In this document: positions 36,719-46,082 of the stretch, piece after piece
Layout of the letters: each line of letters opens with the position of its first letter
Position numbering within the stretch: the stretch's first letter is position 1
DNA from: Bizionia sp. M204
GTDB taxonomy: Bacteria > Bacteroidota > Bacteroidia > Flavobacteriales > Flavobacteriaceae
Length of the DNA: 64,000 bases
Direction of reading: 5' to 3'
Assembly (NCBI RefSeq): GCF_023205095.1
Contig: NZ_CP046242.1
Span: 1,043,001-1,107,000, forward strand
Notes under the pieces: generated by a model
The model's database searches: none
What the model was told of the DNA's origin: nothing
The model's input: the letters and a program-made list of their open reading frames with translations, nothing else
Made by a program: the position numbers and the translations under genes

Positions 36719-37447
36719 ATGAATAATAACAAAGTCATACAAGCTGAAGGTTTAACTAAAATGTTTGGCGATTTCACCGCTGTAAATGCCATTACATTCG
36801 CCGTTGAAAAAGGTGAGATTTTCGGATTTCTTGGGGCTAATGGCGCCGGGAAAACAACCGCCATGAAAATACTGATTGGAATTTCAAATCCAACATCAGG
36901 TTCAGCGCAGGTAGCTGGTTTTGATGTCTTTACTCAAGCGGAAGATATCAAAAAAAACATTGGCTATATGAGTCAAAAATTTGCATTATATGATGACTTA
37001 ACCGTTAAAGAAAATATTACCTTTTTTGGAGGTATCTATGGTTTGTCGAAATTAAAAATCAAAGAGAAAACAAATGAAATGATAGATGATTTAGGTCTAG
37101 AGGATGTTGCCAAACAATTAGTTGGTTCGTTACCCTTGGGCTGGAAACAAAAAATTTCATTTTCGGTAGCCTTATTGCACGAGCCAAAAATTGTTTTTTT
37201 AGATGAGCCTACTGGTGGTGTAGATCCTATAACTAGGCGTCAGTTTTGGGAAATGATTTATAGAGCAGCACATCAAGGCACGACTATTTTTGTTACCACA
37301 CATTATATGGATGAAGCCGAGTATTGTGATCGCGTTTCTATTATGGTAAATGGAAAGATAGAAGCTTTGGATACGCCAAAAAAATTAAAGGAACAGTTTC
37401 AAGTTACTAGTATGAATGATGTGTTTTTAAAACTAGCCAGAGGATGA
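36719..37447 (+). CDS. ABC ATPase, C-terminal YbhF-like half
   Basis: A 242-residue ATPase from the ATG at 36719, which has GGGGGAG 9 bp upstream; an upstream Met at 36680 would place that site inside the gene. Walker A GANGAGKTT, Walker B IVFLDEPTGGVDP. The signature is degenerate, LPLGWKQK in place of LSGGxxQ, as I recall for the second YbhF domain. So the two nucleotide sites of the pump are probably unequal. It overlaps the permease start by 4 bp. Confidence 0.9.
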   Translation: MNNNKVIQAEGLTKMFGDFTAVNAITFAVEKGEIFGFLGANGAGKTTAMKILIGISNPTSGSAQVAGFDVFTQAEDIKKNIGYMSQKFALYDDLTVKENITFFGGIYGLSKLKIKEKTNEMIDDLGLEDVAKQLVGSLPLGWKQKISFSVALLHEPKIVFLDEPTGGVDPITRRQFWEMIYRAAHQGTTIFVTTHYMDEAEYCDRVSIMVNGKIEALDTPKKLKEQFQVTSMNDVFLKLARG

Positions 37448-38550
37448 AACGATTTATAGGTTTTGTTACCAAAGAATTTTATCACATTTTTAGAGATAGG
37501 CGTTCCTTGTTTATTCTCTTTGGAATGCCTATTGTCCAAATTTTACTATTTGGTTTTGCCATTACCAATGAAATTAACAATGTGGATATTGCTATTTTAG
37601 ATCACTCAAATGATGCCACCACAAATGAAATCATTAATAAAATATCAGCATCAAAATACTTTAGTGTCAAGCAACTTATTGAACGTGAAGATGATATAGA
37701 AGCTGTTTTTAAAAAGGGAAAAGTGAAAGCTGTTTTAAACTTTGAAAAAGATTTTAGTAAAAATCTTATAAAAGATCGCCAAGCTACCGTTCAAATAATT
37801 ACAGATGCAACAGACCCAAACACGGCTAACACCATTAGTAATTATGTAAATTCTATTTTAAAAAAATACCAGCAAGAGCAAAACAAAGCTATAACTATTA
37901 ATTATGTTATAGTTTCAGAACCAAGAATGGTCTATAATCCAGAACTAAAAAGTGTGTATATGTTTGTTCCTGGTGTAATGACTATTATATTAATGCTGGT
38001 TTCGGCTATGATGACGTCCATTTCCATTACACGAGAAAAGGAATTAGGAACTATGGAGATTTTATTAGTGTCACCTATAAAACCTTTTCAAGTAATTGTT
38101 GGTAAGGTGTTTCCGTATATTTTCTTGTCGGTAATTAATGCTATCGTAATTGTTTTGTTAAGTATTTTCATCTTTAAAATGCCTGTCCAAGGGAGTTTAA
38201 TTTTATTGGCGTTTGAGAGCATTTTATTTATTGTATCAGCTTTAGCTTTAGGAATTTTAATCTCAACCATTTCAGCAACACAACAAACCGCCATGATGAT
38301 TTCCTTAATGGGTTTAATGCTTCCCGTAATTCTGCTATCCGGCTTTATTTTTCCCATTTCAAGTATGCCAATCCCTTTACAATTTATCAGTCATGCCATT
38401 CCGGCAAAATGGTTTATTATCATATTAAAAGGAATTATGCTTAAAGGTGTTGGGCTGGAATTTATATGGAAAGAAACACTGATTTTAATAGGCATGACCG
38501 TTCTCTTTATGGGAATAAGTGTAAAAAAATATAAAATTAGATTAGAGTAA
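37444..38550 (+). CDS. ABC-2 permease (YbhS/YbhR-like), first of two
   Basis: A 368-residue membrane subunit. It has an N-terminal helix, a large extracytoplasmic domain of about 140 residues and five C-terminal helices with the ABC-2 signature segment TREKELGTMEILLVSPIKPFQV. The start ATG lies within the last codons of the ATPase gene (ATGA overlap). It should pair with the next permease as a heterodimer. Confidence 0.9.
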   Translation: MKRFIGFVTKEFYHIFRDRRSLFILFGMPIVQILLFGFAITNEINNVDIAILDHSNDATTNEIINKISASKYFSVKQLIEREDDIEAVFKKGKVKAVLNFEKDFSKNLIKDRQATVQIITDATDPNTANTISNYVNSILKKYQQEQNKAITINYVIVSEPRMVYNPELKSVYMFVPGVMTIILMLVSAMMTSISITREKELGTMEILLVSPIKPFQVIVGKVFPYIFLSVINAIVIVLLSIFIFKMPVQGSLILLAFESILFIVSALALGILISTISATQQTAMMISLMGLMLPVILLSGFIFPISSMPIPLQFISHAIPAKWFIIILKGIMLKGVGLEFIWKETLILIGMTVLFMGISVKKYKIRLE

Positions 38551-38644
38551 AAAACGGTGACCAGTTTAAGAATGATAAAGATTCTGGGCTGAATAAAAAA
38601 AGAATTAATTTAATAAATAGATTCCCGCTTTGCTGGGAAATGAT

Positions 38645-39766
38645 ATGAAAACAATACGATATATCATCCAAAAAGAATTCAAGCAAATCTTTAGAAATAA
38701 AGGGATGCTACCAATCATTTTTGTGTTACCACTACTCCAATTAATTATTTTATCTAATGCAGCTACTTTTGAAGTCAAGAATATCAAATTCGCATATATA
38801 GATAATGACCATAGTAAATCATCAAGAGCACTAATAGAGAAATTTGAGGCTACTACATATTTTAATGTTTTAACAGCCTTTCCAACTCAAAAATTGGCAA
38901 GTTCAGCTATGCTAAAAGGAGAAGTAGATGTTGTTTTAGAGATTCCCTCTCATTTTGAACGTGATTTGCTAAAGGAAAAAAAAGGTGCTTTGGGAGTTAC
39001 TATTAATGCTATTGATGGTGCTGCTGCCGGTGTTGAAAACGTATATGTTTCTCAAATAATTCAGAATTATAATAGGCACATTAAAACGGATTTGATGCAA
39101 TTTTCAGAATCTCAATTTCAACCTGTTGACATTGCTACCATCCCACTTTTTTGGTATAATGAAACGTTAAACTACAAAACGTTTATGGTACCTGGTATAT
39201 TAGTACTATTAGTTACCATGATCACGTTATTTCTTTCAGGAATGAATATTGTTCGCGAAAAAGAAATTGGAACTTTAGAGCAAATCAATGTAACGCCTAT
39301 AAAGAAAAGTCAATTTATTATTGGTAAGCTTTTTCCGTTTTGGGTTATTGGAATGGGCTTGTTAACTATTGGATTAATTCTTGCAAGGCTCATTTTTAAT
39401 GTGCCTATGGTAGGAAGTTTATTACTTATGTACCTCTATACTTCCATTTTTATTTTGGTGATACTCGGTATGGGATTATTTATTTCCAATTTTACCGATA
39501 CCCAGCAACAAGCCATGTTTATCGCTTGGTTTTTTGTAGTGATTTTTATTTTAATGAGCGGACTGTTTACACCTATTGAGAGTATGCCAGAATGGGCCCA
39601 AATACTTACCGAATTTAATCCTATCAAATACTTTGTTGAAGTCATGCGTATGGTGATGCTTAAAGGTTCCGGTTTTATCGATATCCTGCCACAACTAGTA
39701 AAAACACTTATTTACGCATTACTAATGAATGGATTAGCGGTTTGGAGTTATAAGAAAACGACTTAA
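38645..39766 (+). CDS. ABC-2 permease (YbhS/YbhR-like), second of two
   Basis: A 373-residue membrane subunit starting at the ATG at 38645 (MKTIRYIIQKEF). The Met at 38630 is also in frame but lies within the short hairpin TTCCC-GCTTTGC-TGGGAA that occupies the leader. The layout is an N-terminal helix, an extracytoplasmic domain, and five C-terminal helices with VREKEIGTLEQINVTPIKKSQF. It ends 4 bp inside the convergent DUF457 gene, the right end of the efflux operon. Confidence 0.9.
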   Translation: MKTIRYIIQKEFKQIFRNKGMLPIIFVLPLLQLIILSNAATFEVKNIKFAYIDNDHSKSSRALIEKFEATTYFNVLTAFPTQKLASSAMLKGEVDVVLEIPSHFERDLLKEKKGALGVTINAIDGAAAGVENVYVSQIIQNYNRHIKTDLMQFSESQFQPVDIATIPLFWYNETLNYKTFMVPGILVLLVTMITLFLSGMNIVREKEIGTLEQINVTPIKKSQFIIGKLFPFWVIGMGLLTIGLILARLIFNVPMVGSLLLMYLYTSIFILVILGMGLFISNFTDTQQQAMFIAWFFVVIFILMSGLFTPIESMPEWAQILTEFNPIKYFVEVMRMVMLKGSGFIDILPQLVKTLIYALLMNGLAVWSYKKTT

Positions 39767-40764
39767 TTCCCTTTTACACGTGTCCATAGTTCAGACATTA
39801 ATTTCTTGGCATCGCGACTACCTTTAGGTTGTTCAATAAAACTAATGTTTCCAGACTCATCATCTTTATCAATCAAAAATTGAAAAACAAAACTTTCGGA
39901 GGCAGGTTCTAAACTCAATAACCCAAAACGTAAATCATTATAGTATAATTTTCCGTCTTGTTGTGTTATGGTGTACCATCCTTTTGAAATGTGAATCATG
40001 CGTTGCATTTTGTCATTGGAAAGCAAATCGGCTATCAATTCATGGTTTTTAGGATATGACACGAATGAAATAGGCTGCGTATCGAAAAAAGAATAGTTTC
40101 CAAGCAAGTAGGCGTCCTGTGTTTCTACATTAGCACTCCATAATATGGTATTTAGAGGTGACGGTCTTGTGTCAATCTGCAAATAGCTTAGATGTTGTTT
40201 TTCCAAAGCATTTTCAAATTTTGTGAAAGCGGTCCACTTTAAAATAAATGTAAGTACTAGATACGCGGTACTTACTAATAATCCTGTACGATTGTAAAAT
40301 TGACGTTTTTCTGATGTTCGTTTTTGAAACATGGTCAAAATCAAGAATACTAAAAATGGCAAGGTATATAAGGGATCAACAACAAATATGGTTTTAAAAG
40401 CCAAGCGTAAATCAAATGGCCAAAATAGCTGCGTTCCCCAAGTGGTATGTGCATCCAGAATAGGGTGCGTTACAAAAGCCCAAAAGAAAAGCCAAGACCA
40501 ACCTTTAACACTTTTATATTTTTCATATCGTGATACCAACCATCCAAGAATTGGTGCAAAAATGATAGAGAATAAAATGGAATGTGTAAAACCTCTGTGA
40601 ATTTCTAAAGCTGTAACGGTATCTGTAAAATAGGAAGACAGGATATCTAAATCAGGAATTGTTCCCGCAATAGCCCCATAAAGCATGGCTCTATTACCAA
40701 CTTTTCTACCTAAAACGGCCTCACCAACAGCAGCGCCTAAAACTATTTGCGTTAAAGAATCCAT
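39763..40764 (-). CDS. DUF457/YdjM-family membrane-bound metal-dependent hydrolase
   Basis: A 333-residue inner-membrane protein. The N-terminal hallmark is MDSLTQIVLGAAVGEAVLGR, then GTIPDLDILSSYF and EIHRGFTHSILFS and, after the next helices, FVTHPILDAHTTWGTQLFWPF. The conserved His/Asp residues of the family are all present. Enzymatic activity in the family is assumed from fold and poorly tested. Convergent with the efflux operon by a 4-bp overlap. Confidence 0.85.
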   Translation of the reverse strand: MDSLTQIVLGAAVGEAVLGRKVGNRAMLYGAIAGTIPDLDILSSYFTDTVTALEIHRGFTHSILFSIIFAPILGWLVSRYEKYKSVKGWSWLFFWAFVTHPILDAHTTWGTQLFWPFDLRLAFKTIFVVDPLYTLPFLVFLILTMFQKRTSEKRQFYNRTGLLVSTAYLVLTFILKWTAFTKFENALEKQHLSYLQIDTRPSPLNTILWSANVETQDAYLLGNYSFFDTQPISFVSYPKNHELIADLLSNDKMQRMIHISKGWYTITQQDGKLYYNDLRFGLLSLEPASESFVFQFLIDKDDESGNISFIEQPKGSRDAKKLMSELWTRVKGN

Positions 40765-40801
40765 GGGCTTATAAGAAAGTTAGAATTAGGTAAAGTACTA
40801 T

Positions 40802-42007
40802 TTAGAATGATATATCCCATTGAATTCGAAAACGCCATTCTTTCTGCTCCATCCTTTCTGGGCTTTCATAATCAAAATGCGTAACTTCCATGGTGAGTTT
40901 ATTCCTATGTTCTTTAAAAAACCAGTTAAAAGCCATACCCATTTCTTGCTCCTTGCTGTAACCAAAATCCGTATTTGGCGTGTAATGCGCGTATATTCCA
41001 GCAACCTCTAAGGGTTTAGGAACAAAGTCTAAAATATTTGAGAAAAAATAACCTGCTTGCAGATAATAACCTGTTAATGTTCTGTCTGTGTTGGTTTTAT
41101 AATCTGTAATTTTTTTGATGTGATTTTCATTTTGCCAAGAAAACCCCCGATATTTAAAAGCCGTTTCAAATAAGGCTTGATTTATACGATATTGACCCGG
41201 TTCATTACTATCGTAACCTACCAAATTACCACCACCTGCTGAAGAAAACCGGGTGTACTGGCTTCTATTAGTTGCTGCGGCAATAGCCAATAAAGCACTA
41301 GGTTTTTCATGAAATTTGATATCAGATCCGGTCATTTCTAATTCACGACCAAATAAATTGTATTGTAATCTACCAACATATAATAAATGATTATCGTCAT
41401 TTATTGTGGAGCCTCTTCCGGTTCCTGTCAATACCGAAACATGATATGTGAAATCCGCTGCAGTTTCAGGAAAAATGCGACCTGAAAACTCTATTCCTTG
41501 TTGTCTATCTAATGTAAAAGGCCTGTTAATGATGGACCGATCCACCATTTGTTGTTTACCAGATGATATAATTCTTTCTCGACTATAATAGGTTTTCCAT
41601 TGCCCAATTTTAATTTTAAAAAAGTCCCAACGCTCAATCATAACGCGAAAATCCAAAAGATTCCCTTGGGCAAGTTCATACTCAAAATAATATTTAAGCC
41701 ATGGTTTATAGGCATTTCCACCTATTTTTAAACGGGCTCTATTTATCTTGAATGATGTTTTATTATCTTGAAAAAAATCATCAAAATTAACGGGGCTTTG
41801 GTCGTTAGGTGTGGCAAAACGAAACTGTAATCGTGCTTCTAAATGAAGTGAGTAATTTTTATCAGGCGTACTAAATTGAAACCCTTTTTTGGTGTATTCA
41901 ACATTAATTTTTTCTGAAGAAATAGAATCAGTTTGTGCTATAAGTGTATTAATAGCAACAAACTGAAGTAAAATAATTGATAAAAAAGTAGTCGATTTAA
42001 TGGACAT
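40802..42007 (-). CDS. Phosphate-selective porin O/P-like outer membrane protein
   Basis: A 401-residue beta-barrel. Signal peptide region SIILLQFVAINTLIAQ. OprO/OprP-family segments are FKINRARLKIGGNAYKPWLK, the YYFEYELAQGNLLDFR strand and KIKIGQWKTYYSRERIISSG; the protein ends in Phe (QWDISF), typical of outer-membrane barrels. Anion or phosphate uptake is inferred from the family. Confidence 0.82.
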   Translation of the reverse strand: MSIKSTTFLSIILLQFVAINTLIAQTDSISSEKINVEYTKKGFQFSTPDKNYSLHLEARLQFRFATPNDQSPVNFDDFFQDNKTSFKINRARLKIGGNAYKPWLKYYFEYELAQGNLLDFRVMIERWDFFKIKIGQWKTYYSRERIISSGKQQMVDRSIINRPFTLDRQQGIEFSGRIFPETAADFTYHVSVLTGTGRGSTINDDNHLLYVGRLQYNLFGRELEMTGSDIKFHEKPSALLAIAAATNRSQYTRFSSAGGGNLVGYDSNEPGQYRINQALFETAFKYRGFSWQNENHIKKITDYKTNTDRTLTGYYLQAGYFFSNILDFVPKPLEVAGIYAHYTPNTDFGYSKEQEMGMAFNWFFKEHRNKLTMEVTHFDYESPERMEQKEWRFRIQWDISF

Positions 42008-42063
42008 AGCTATTAGAACTCAAAGTCTTTTTAAGATTTTAAGTGATTTTATGGTATCAAAAA

Positions 42064-42522
42064 TTAAATACGGGTTACTTTAACAGCGTTCATACCTTTC
42101 ATACCTTTTTCTAATTCAAAAGATACGGCGTCATTTTCTGCTATTTCGTCAATTAAGCCACTAACGTGACAGAAGTATTTTTCTTGATTTTCAGAATCAA
42201 TAATAAACCCAAAACCTTTGGAGTTATCATAAAAAGAAACTTTCCCTTTTCTTACGGGATCAAATTCTTCAATATCACTGTCATCACGTTTTGGAATGCT
42301 TACTTCAATACTTTCTGCATCAACTTTAACACGCATATTTGGATCTGGTGGTGTATCCGTTAAATTTCCATTGAAATCAACATAAGCAATAGGAATACCG
42401 TCACTTCCGCTTTCTTCTTTATCAAGTTTTCTAGCTTCCATTTTTTTACGTTTGTCCTCACGTTTCTTTAAACGCTTCTTTTCCTTTTCACTTTTGTTAA
42501 ATGTCTGTTGCGATTTTGCCAT
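42064..42522 (-). CDS. Cold-shock-domain protein with basic N-terminal tail
   Basis: A 152-residue RNA-binding protein. The first 45 residues are Lys/Arg-rich (KSEKEKKRLKKREDKRKKME). The cold-shock domain occupies about 88-152: GKVSFYDNSKGFGFI (RNP1) and EKYFCHVS (RNP2, Cys where a classical CspA has Phe or His), ending with GMNAVKVTRI. A -7 element lies about 127 bp upstream, giving a long leader as in many cold-shock mRNAs. Confidence 0.9.
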   Translation of the reverse strand: MAKSQQTFNKSEKEKKRLKKREDKRKKMEARKLDKEESGSDGIPIAYVDFNGNLTDTPPDPNMRVKVDAESIEVSIPKRDDSDIEEFDPVRKGKVSFYDNSKGFGFIIDSENQEKYFCHVSGLIDEIAENDAVSFELEKGMKGMNAVKVTRI

Positions 42523-42648
42523 TGTTATTTTATAGTAATTTTTTTAGGGTTAAATTGAAGAAATAAAATAATAATAACATGGTTTAAAAAGAACTATGGT
42601 CGTATTATAAGCCTAAATTCAGATTTTAGGTTACTCCTGCAATGCGTA

Positions 42649-42656
42649 CAAATATA
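42649..42656 (-). promoter_or_regulatory. -7 element TATATTTG before the cold-shock gene, long leader
   Basis: Exact TAnnTTTG match on the minus strand about 127 bp before the ATG; it lies just downstream of the helicase stop codon. No TTG at the -33 distance. It would create a 5' untranslated region of about 115-120 bases. Confidence 0.4.
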
Positions 42657-42680
42657 AGATATTAATTTCCTATTTGAAAG

Positions 42681-43799
42681 TTACACATGGAATTCTGCAA
42701 ATTCGATACCTAAAGTGTTTTCAATATTCTGGATTAACTTGCGCTCATCGTCTAAAATTAAAGCTATAGAACGCCCTTTTTTACCAGCTCTTGCAGTTCT
42801 TCCACTTCGGTGTGTATAATATTCTAGTTGCTCTGGCAACTGATGGTGAATAACAAATGCCAAATCGTTTACATCAATACCACGAGCAGAGACATCAGTA
42901 GATACCAATATTTGAACAGATTCATTTTTAAACGCACGCATTACTTTATCCCGTTCTTTCTGTTGCATATCGCCTTCCAAAGCACCAACTGAAAATCCTT
43001 CATTCAATAACGCTTCTGTTAAGTTTTGGGTTCCAGCTTTTGTTTTGCAGAAAATTATTCCACGTTGTTTTTTAAAGCCTTCTAATAAATTAATTAAAAC
43101 TGAAACTTTACCTTTTATGGAAGTTCTTATAAATTGATGTGTAATATTGGCGTTTACCAAACTATTTCTATTTACTTCTATTTTAATCGCTTTTGGCGAC
43201 ATATAGGTTTTTATCATTTTCTGAATTTCTACAGGCATGGTAGCCGAAAACAACCACGTAAAACGCTTTCCAGATGTAAATGTTAATATGCGATTTAAAT
43301 CCTGTTTAAAACCCATGCTTAACATTTCATCAGCTTCATCTAAAACCAATGTCTTAATGTTTTCAATATCAATATCACCACGATCAATTAAATCTAATAA
43401 ACGTCCTGGTGTTGCAACAATAATATGAGTAGTTCGTTTTAAAGCTTTAATTTGTTTGTCAATTTTTTCACCACCATACACACCTTCTGCAAAAATCTTA
43501 TAATCGCAATATTTGGTAAATCTGAAAAGTTGCTTTTGAATTTGTTGTACCAACTCACGTGTTGGAGCTAAAATAAGCGCTTGAATTTCCGATTTATTAG
43601 GATCTATTTGATGTAGAATAGGCAGCCCATAAGCAGCCGTTTTTCCGGTTCCTGTTTGCGCTAAACCAATTAAATCGGTTTGTTTTTGCAATAAAACAGG
43701 TATTGCTTGGGCCTGAATTTCAGTTGGCTTTTCAATGTGGAGTTCTTTTAAGGCTTTTATATATTCTTTACGAATGCCTAAATCGGAAAATGATGTCAT
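42681..43799 (-). CDS. DEAD-box RNA helicase (RhlE/CshA-like)
   Basis: A 372-residue helicase from the ATG at 43799 (MTSFSDLGIRKEYIKAL). Q-motif region THEKPTEIQAQAIP-like (EKPTEIQAQAIP), motif I AQTGTGKT, motif II LVLDEADEM, motif III SAT, motif V STDVSARGID, motif VI HRSGRTARAG. There is no long C-terminal extension, so it is a minimal helicase core. The upstream Met at 43820 would lie inside the -7 promoter element (43818-43825), so 43799 is the start. Confidence 0.92.
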   Translation of the reverse strand: MTSFSDLGIRKEYIKALKELHIEKPTEIQAQAIPVLLQKQTDLIGLAQTGTGKTAAYGLPILHQIDPNKSEIQALILAPTRELVQQIQKQLFRFTKYCDYKIFAEGVYGGEKIDKQIKALKRTTHIIVATPGRLLDLIDRGDIDIENIKTLVLDEADEMLSMGFKQDLNRILTFTSGKRFTWLFSATMPVEIQKMIKTYMSPKAIKIEVNRNSLVNANITHQFIRTSIKGKVSVLINLLEGFKKQRGIIFCKTKAGTQNLTEALLNEGFSVGALEGDMQQKERDKVMRAFKNESVQILVSTDVSARGIDVNDLAFVIHHQLPEQLEYYTHRSGRTARAGKKGRSIALILDDERKLIQNIENTLGIEFAEFHV

Positions 43800-43817
43800 A
43801 ATAATTTTATTGAGCTG

Positions 43818-43825
43818 CAAAGGTA
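43818..43825 (-). promoter_or_regulatory. -7 element TACCTTTG before the DEAD-box helicase
   Basis: Exact TAnnTTTG match on the minus strand, 19 bp before the ATG at 43799. It overlaps the upstream in-frame Met codon at 43820, which decides the start. Confidence 0.5.
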
Positions 43826-43886
43826 GATTTATTTCAGCACTATTGTATAATTAAAAAAGGGAAACTGTTAAGCCATACATTAAGCT

Positions 43887-43894
43887 TATATTTG
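43887..43894 (+). promoter_or_regulatory. -7 element TATATTTG before rlmF
   Basis: Exact TAnnTTTG match 27 bp before the ATG at 43921; no TTG at the -33 distance. Confidence 0.4.
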
Positions 43895-43920
43895 TTGTAT
43901 AATTCCTGAAGTTATTAGCC

Positions 43921-44775
43921 ATGCATCCAAATAATAAACATCTTAAACCTTATGATTTTGTAAGATTAATTCATGCAAATCCAGATTTAAAACCATTTGT
44001 TTTTACGAATAAGTTTCAAACAAAAACTATTGATTTTTCTTTATCAGATGCTGTTTATCAATTAAATAAAGCCATTCTTATTTCGGATTATGGATTAACG
44101 GATTATCAATTACCTAAAGGTTATTTGTGCCCTCCTATTCCTGGTCGTGCGGATTATTTACATTACCTAAACGATTTAATTACTTCTGAAACTTTACCTG
44201 TTAAAGGCTTGGATATTGGCGTTGGCGCAAATGCTATTTATCCAATTTTAGGAGCAAAACTGTATCAATGGCGCATGGTTGGTGCAGATATTAATAAGCA
44301 ATCTGTTGAAATTGCTCAAAACAACATCAATTTAAACTCGAGTTTGGAGGGTTTGGTTGAAATTCGTTTTCAGGAAAATCCTGCATATATTTTTTCTAAT
44401 ATTATAAAACCGGAAGAATATTATCATTTTACCATGTGTAATCCACCGTTTCATGCGTCCGAACAAGAAGCTCTAAAAGGAACACAACGTAAACTGAAAA
44501 ATCTGAACTTGGATAAAAAAGCAGCTCTTAATTTTGGAGGTCAATCGTATGAATTATGGTGTAATGGTGGGGAAGCTTTATTTATAAAACGCATGATTAA
44601 GGAAAGTAAAACATTTAGTAACCAAGTAGGTTGGTTTACAACATTAGTTTCTAAAGCGGCCAATTTACCCAAGCTAATCAAGCAATTGGACAAATTAGGT
44701 GCAACACATCAAGTTATTGATATGGCCCAAGGTCAGAAAGTATCCCGAATTTTGGCTTGGCAATTCTCCAATTAA
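43921..44775 (+). CDS. rlmF: 23S rRNA (adenine(1618)-N6)-methyltransferase
   Basis: A 284-residue class I SAM methyltransferase. The SAM-binding motif is LDIGVGANAIYPILG and the adenine-N6 catalytic motif is MCNPPFHAS at about residues 169-177. Family landmarks LHPNN-like start (MHPNNKHLKPYDF) and FGGQSYELWCNGGEALFI are present. It modifies A1618 of 23S rRNA in RlmF. It overlaps the convergent RlmI-like gene by 4 bp; both act on rRNA. Confidence 0.93.
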   Translation: MHPNNKHLKPYDFVRLIHANPDLKPFVFTNKFQTKTIDFSLSDAVYQLNKAILISDYGLTDYQLPKGYLCPPIPGRADYLHYLNDLITSETLPVKGLDIGVGANAIYPILGAKLYQWRMVGADINKQSVEIAQNNINLNSSLEGLVEIRFQENPAYIFSNIIKPEEYYHFTMCNPPFHASEQEALKGTQRKLKNLNLDKKAALNFGGQSYELWCNGGEALFIKRMIKESKTFSNQVGWFTTLVSKAANLPKLIKQLDKLGATHQVIDMAQGQKVSRILAWQFSN

Positions 44776-45992
44776 TCCAATTGGTAGTAACCACATTTTA
44801 AGTAAGCACCTTCTGGAAAACTGATAGGATGATCGGAGTCATGTTGTGTTTTTAAAACCAATGTATAACGCCTTTTGGCCTGGGACAATGTTGCTTTATT
44901 CACATCAAAAAAGGCATCGGCAATAATTCGAGACGAACAGGACGCTAAAACCAACATACCACCTTTTGCAGTAAGCTTTTCTCCTAGTTGTGCTAATTGG
45001 GCATATTTCTTTTTGGCTAACTGTATTTCGGACTGTTGCTTGGCAAAACTAGGAGGATCAATAACCACCACATCAAAGGTTTTACCAGATTGGATGAGTT
45101 GTTCCATTTCAGCAAACGCATCACCTGCAATAATATGATGATTCCCAGTATAGTCGTTCAACCTGCCATTTTCTAAAGCTATTTCAAGCGCTTGCTTACT
45201 TATATCTAAACTTGTGACTTCTTTTGCGTGATTGGCTAAAGCATGAACTGAAAATCCTCCAGCATATGAAAACACATCCAACACCGTTTTACCTGTACTT
45301 AATTTGCCCACACGAAGTCTGTTTTCTCTGTGATCTAAAAAGTAACCCGTTTTATGACCTTTTATGACATTGGCGGAAAAATGAACACCATGTTCTATAA
45401 ATTTTACGACTTCATTTTCCAAAGTGCCGTAAATTACGGAACCATCAACCAAACCGAAATCTGCTTGTTGCAAATTTCTGCTTAAGCGCATAACAACCGT
45501 CTCTACATTGGAAATAGTTATAAGCATTTCGGTTATATCCTTAATGTATCCTAACCAAATTTCAGAATATACTTTAATTACCAAAACATTGGCATATACA
45601 TCAGCAATTAATCCTGGAAAGCCATCGTTTTCACCAAATAATAAGCGATAACCTGTAGTATTTGTTTTTAAGAGTGAAGCTCGTTTTTTAAAAGCAACAT
45701 CTATTTTACTTTGGAAGAATGCTGAATTAATCGTTTTGGGTTCACCATGATGTAACATTTTAATTCTAATTGGCGAAGACGCATCATACAAACCAACACC
45801 AATAAACGCATTGTCGCGTTTTCTAAAAATTACGGCAACATCACCTGATTTTCCGTCTTTATTAATTTTTTCAATACTATTTTCAAAAACCCAAGGATGA
45901 CCTTGAAGCACAGAGCGTTCACCATTTGCGTTTAACTTGATTGCCAATCGTGTGGTTGATTTTTCAAATTCAGGAATAGTAATAGAAGACAT
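44772..45992 (-). CDS. RlmI-like class I rRNA large-subunit methyltransferase
   Basis: A 406-residue protein with an N-terminal PUA-like domain (NGERSVLQGHPWVFENSIEK) and a C-terminal SAM methyltransferase. Motifs: VLDVFSYAGGFSVHA (SAM binding), VVIDPPSFAKQ (motif IV) and LVLASCSSRI with the catalytic Cys of m5C enzymes (motif VI). RlmI methylates C1962 of 23S rRNA in E. coli; the exact base here is inferred. Confidence 0.9.
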   Translation of the reverse strand: MSSITIPEFEKSTTRLAIKLNANGERSVLQGHPWVFENSIEKINKDGKSGDVAVIFRKRDNAFIGVGLYDASSPIRIKMLHHGEPKTINSAFFQSKIDVAFKKRASLLKTNTTGYRLLFGENDGFPGLIADVYANVLVIKVYSEIWLGYIKDITEMLITISNVETVVMRLSRNLQQADFGLVDGSVIYGTLENEVVKFIEHGVHFSANVIKGHKTGYFLDHRENRLRVGKLSTGKTVLDVFSYAGGFSVHALANHAKEVTSLDISKQALEIALENGRLNDYTGNHHIIAGDAFAEMEQLIQSGKTFDVVVIDPPSFAKQQSEIQLAKKKYAQLAQLGEKLTAKGGMLVLASCSSRIIADAFFDVNKATLSQAKRRYTLVLKTQHDSDHPISFPEGAYLKCGYYQLD

Positions 45993-46009
45993 GTTGATTA
46001 TGGTTTGTG

Positions 46010-46017
46010 CAAAAATA
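46010..46017 (-). promoter_or_regulatory. -7 element TATTTTTG before the RlmI-like gene
   Basis: Exact TAnnTTTG match on the minus strand, 18 bp before the ATG at 45992. Confidence 0.4.
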
Positions 46018-46082
46018 GAAAATGCATAGCAGCTAACAGCTTACTATGCATTTAAAATTATTAGTTGGAGGGTTTTATAAAA

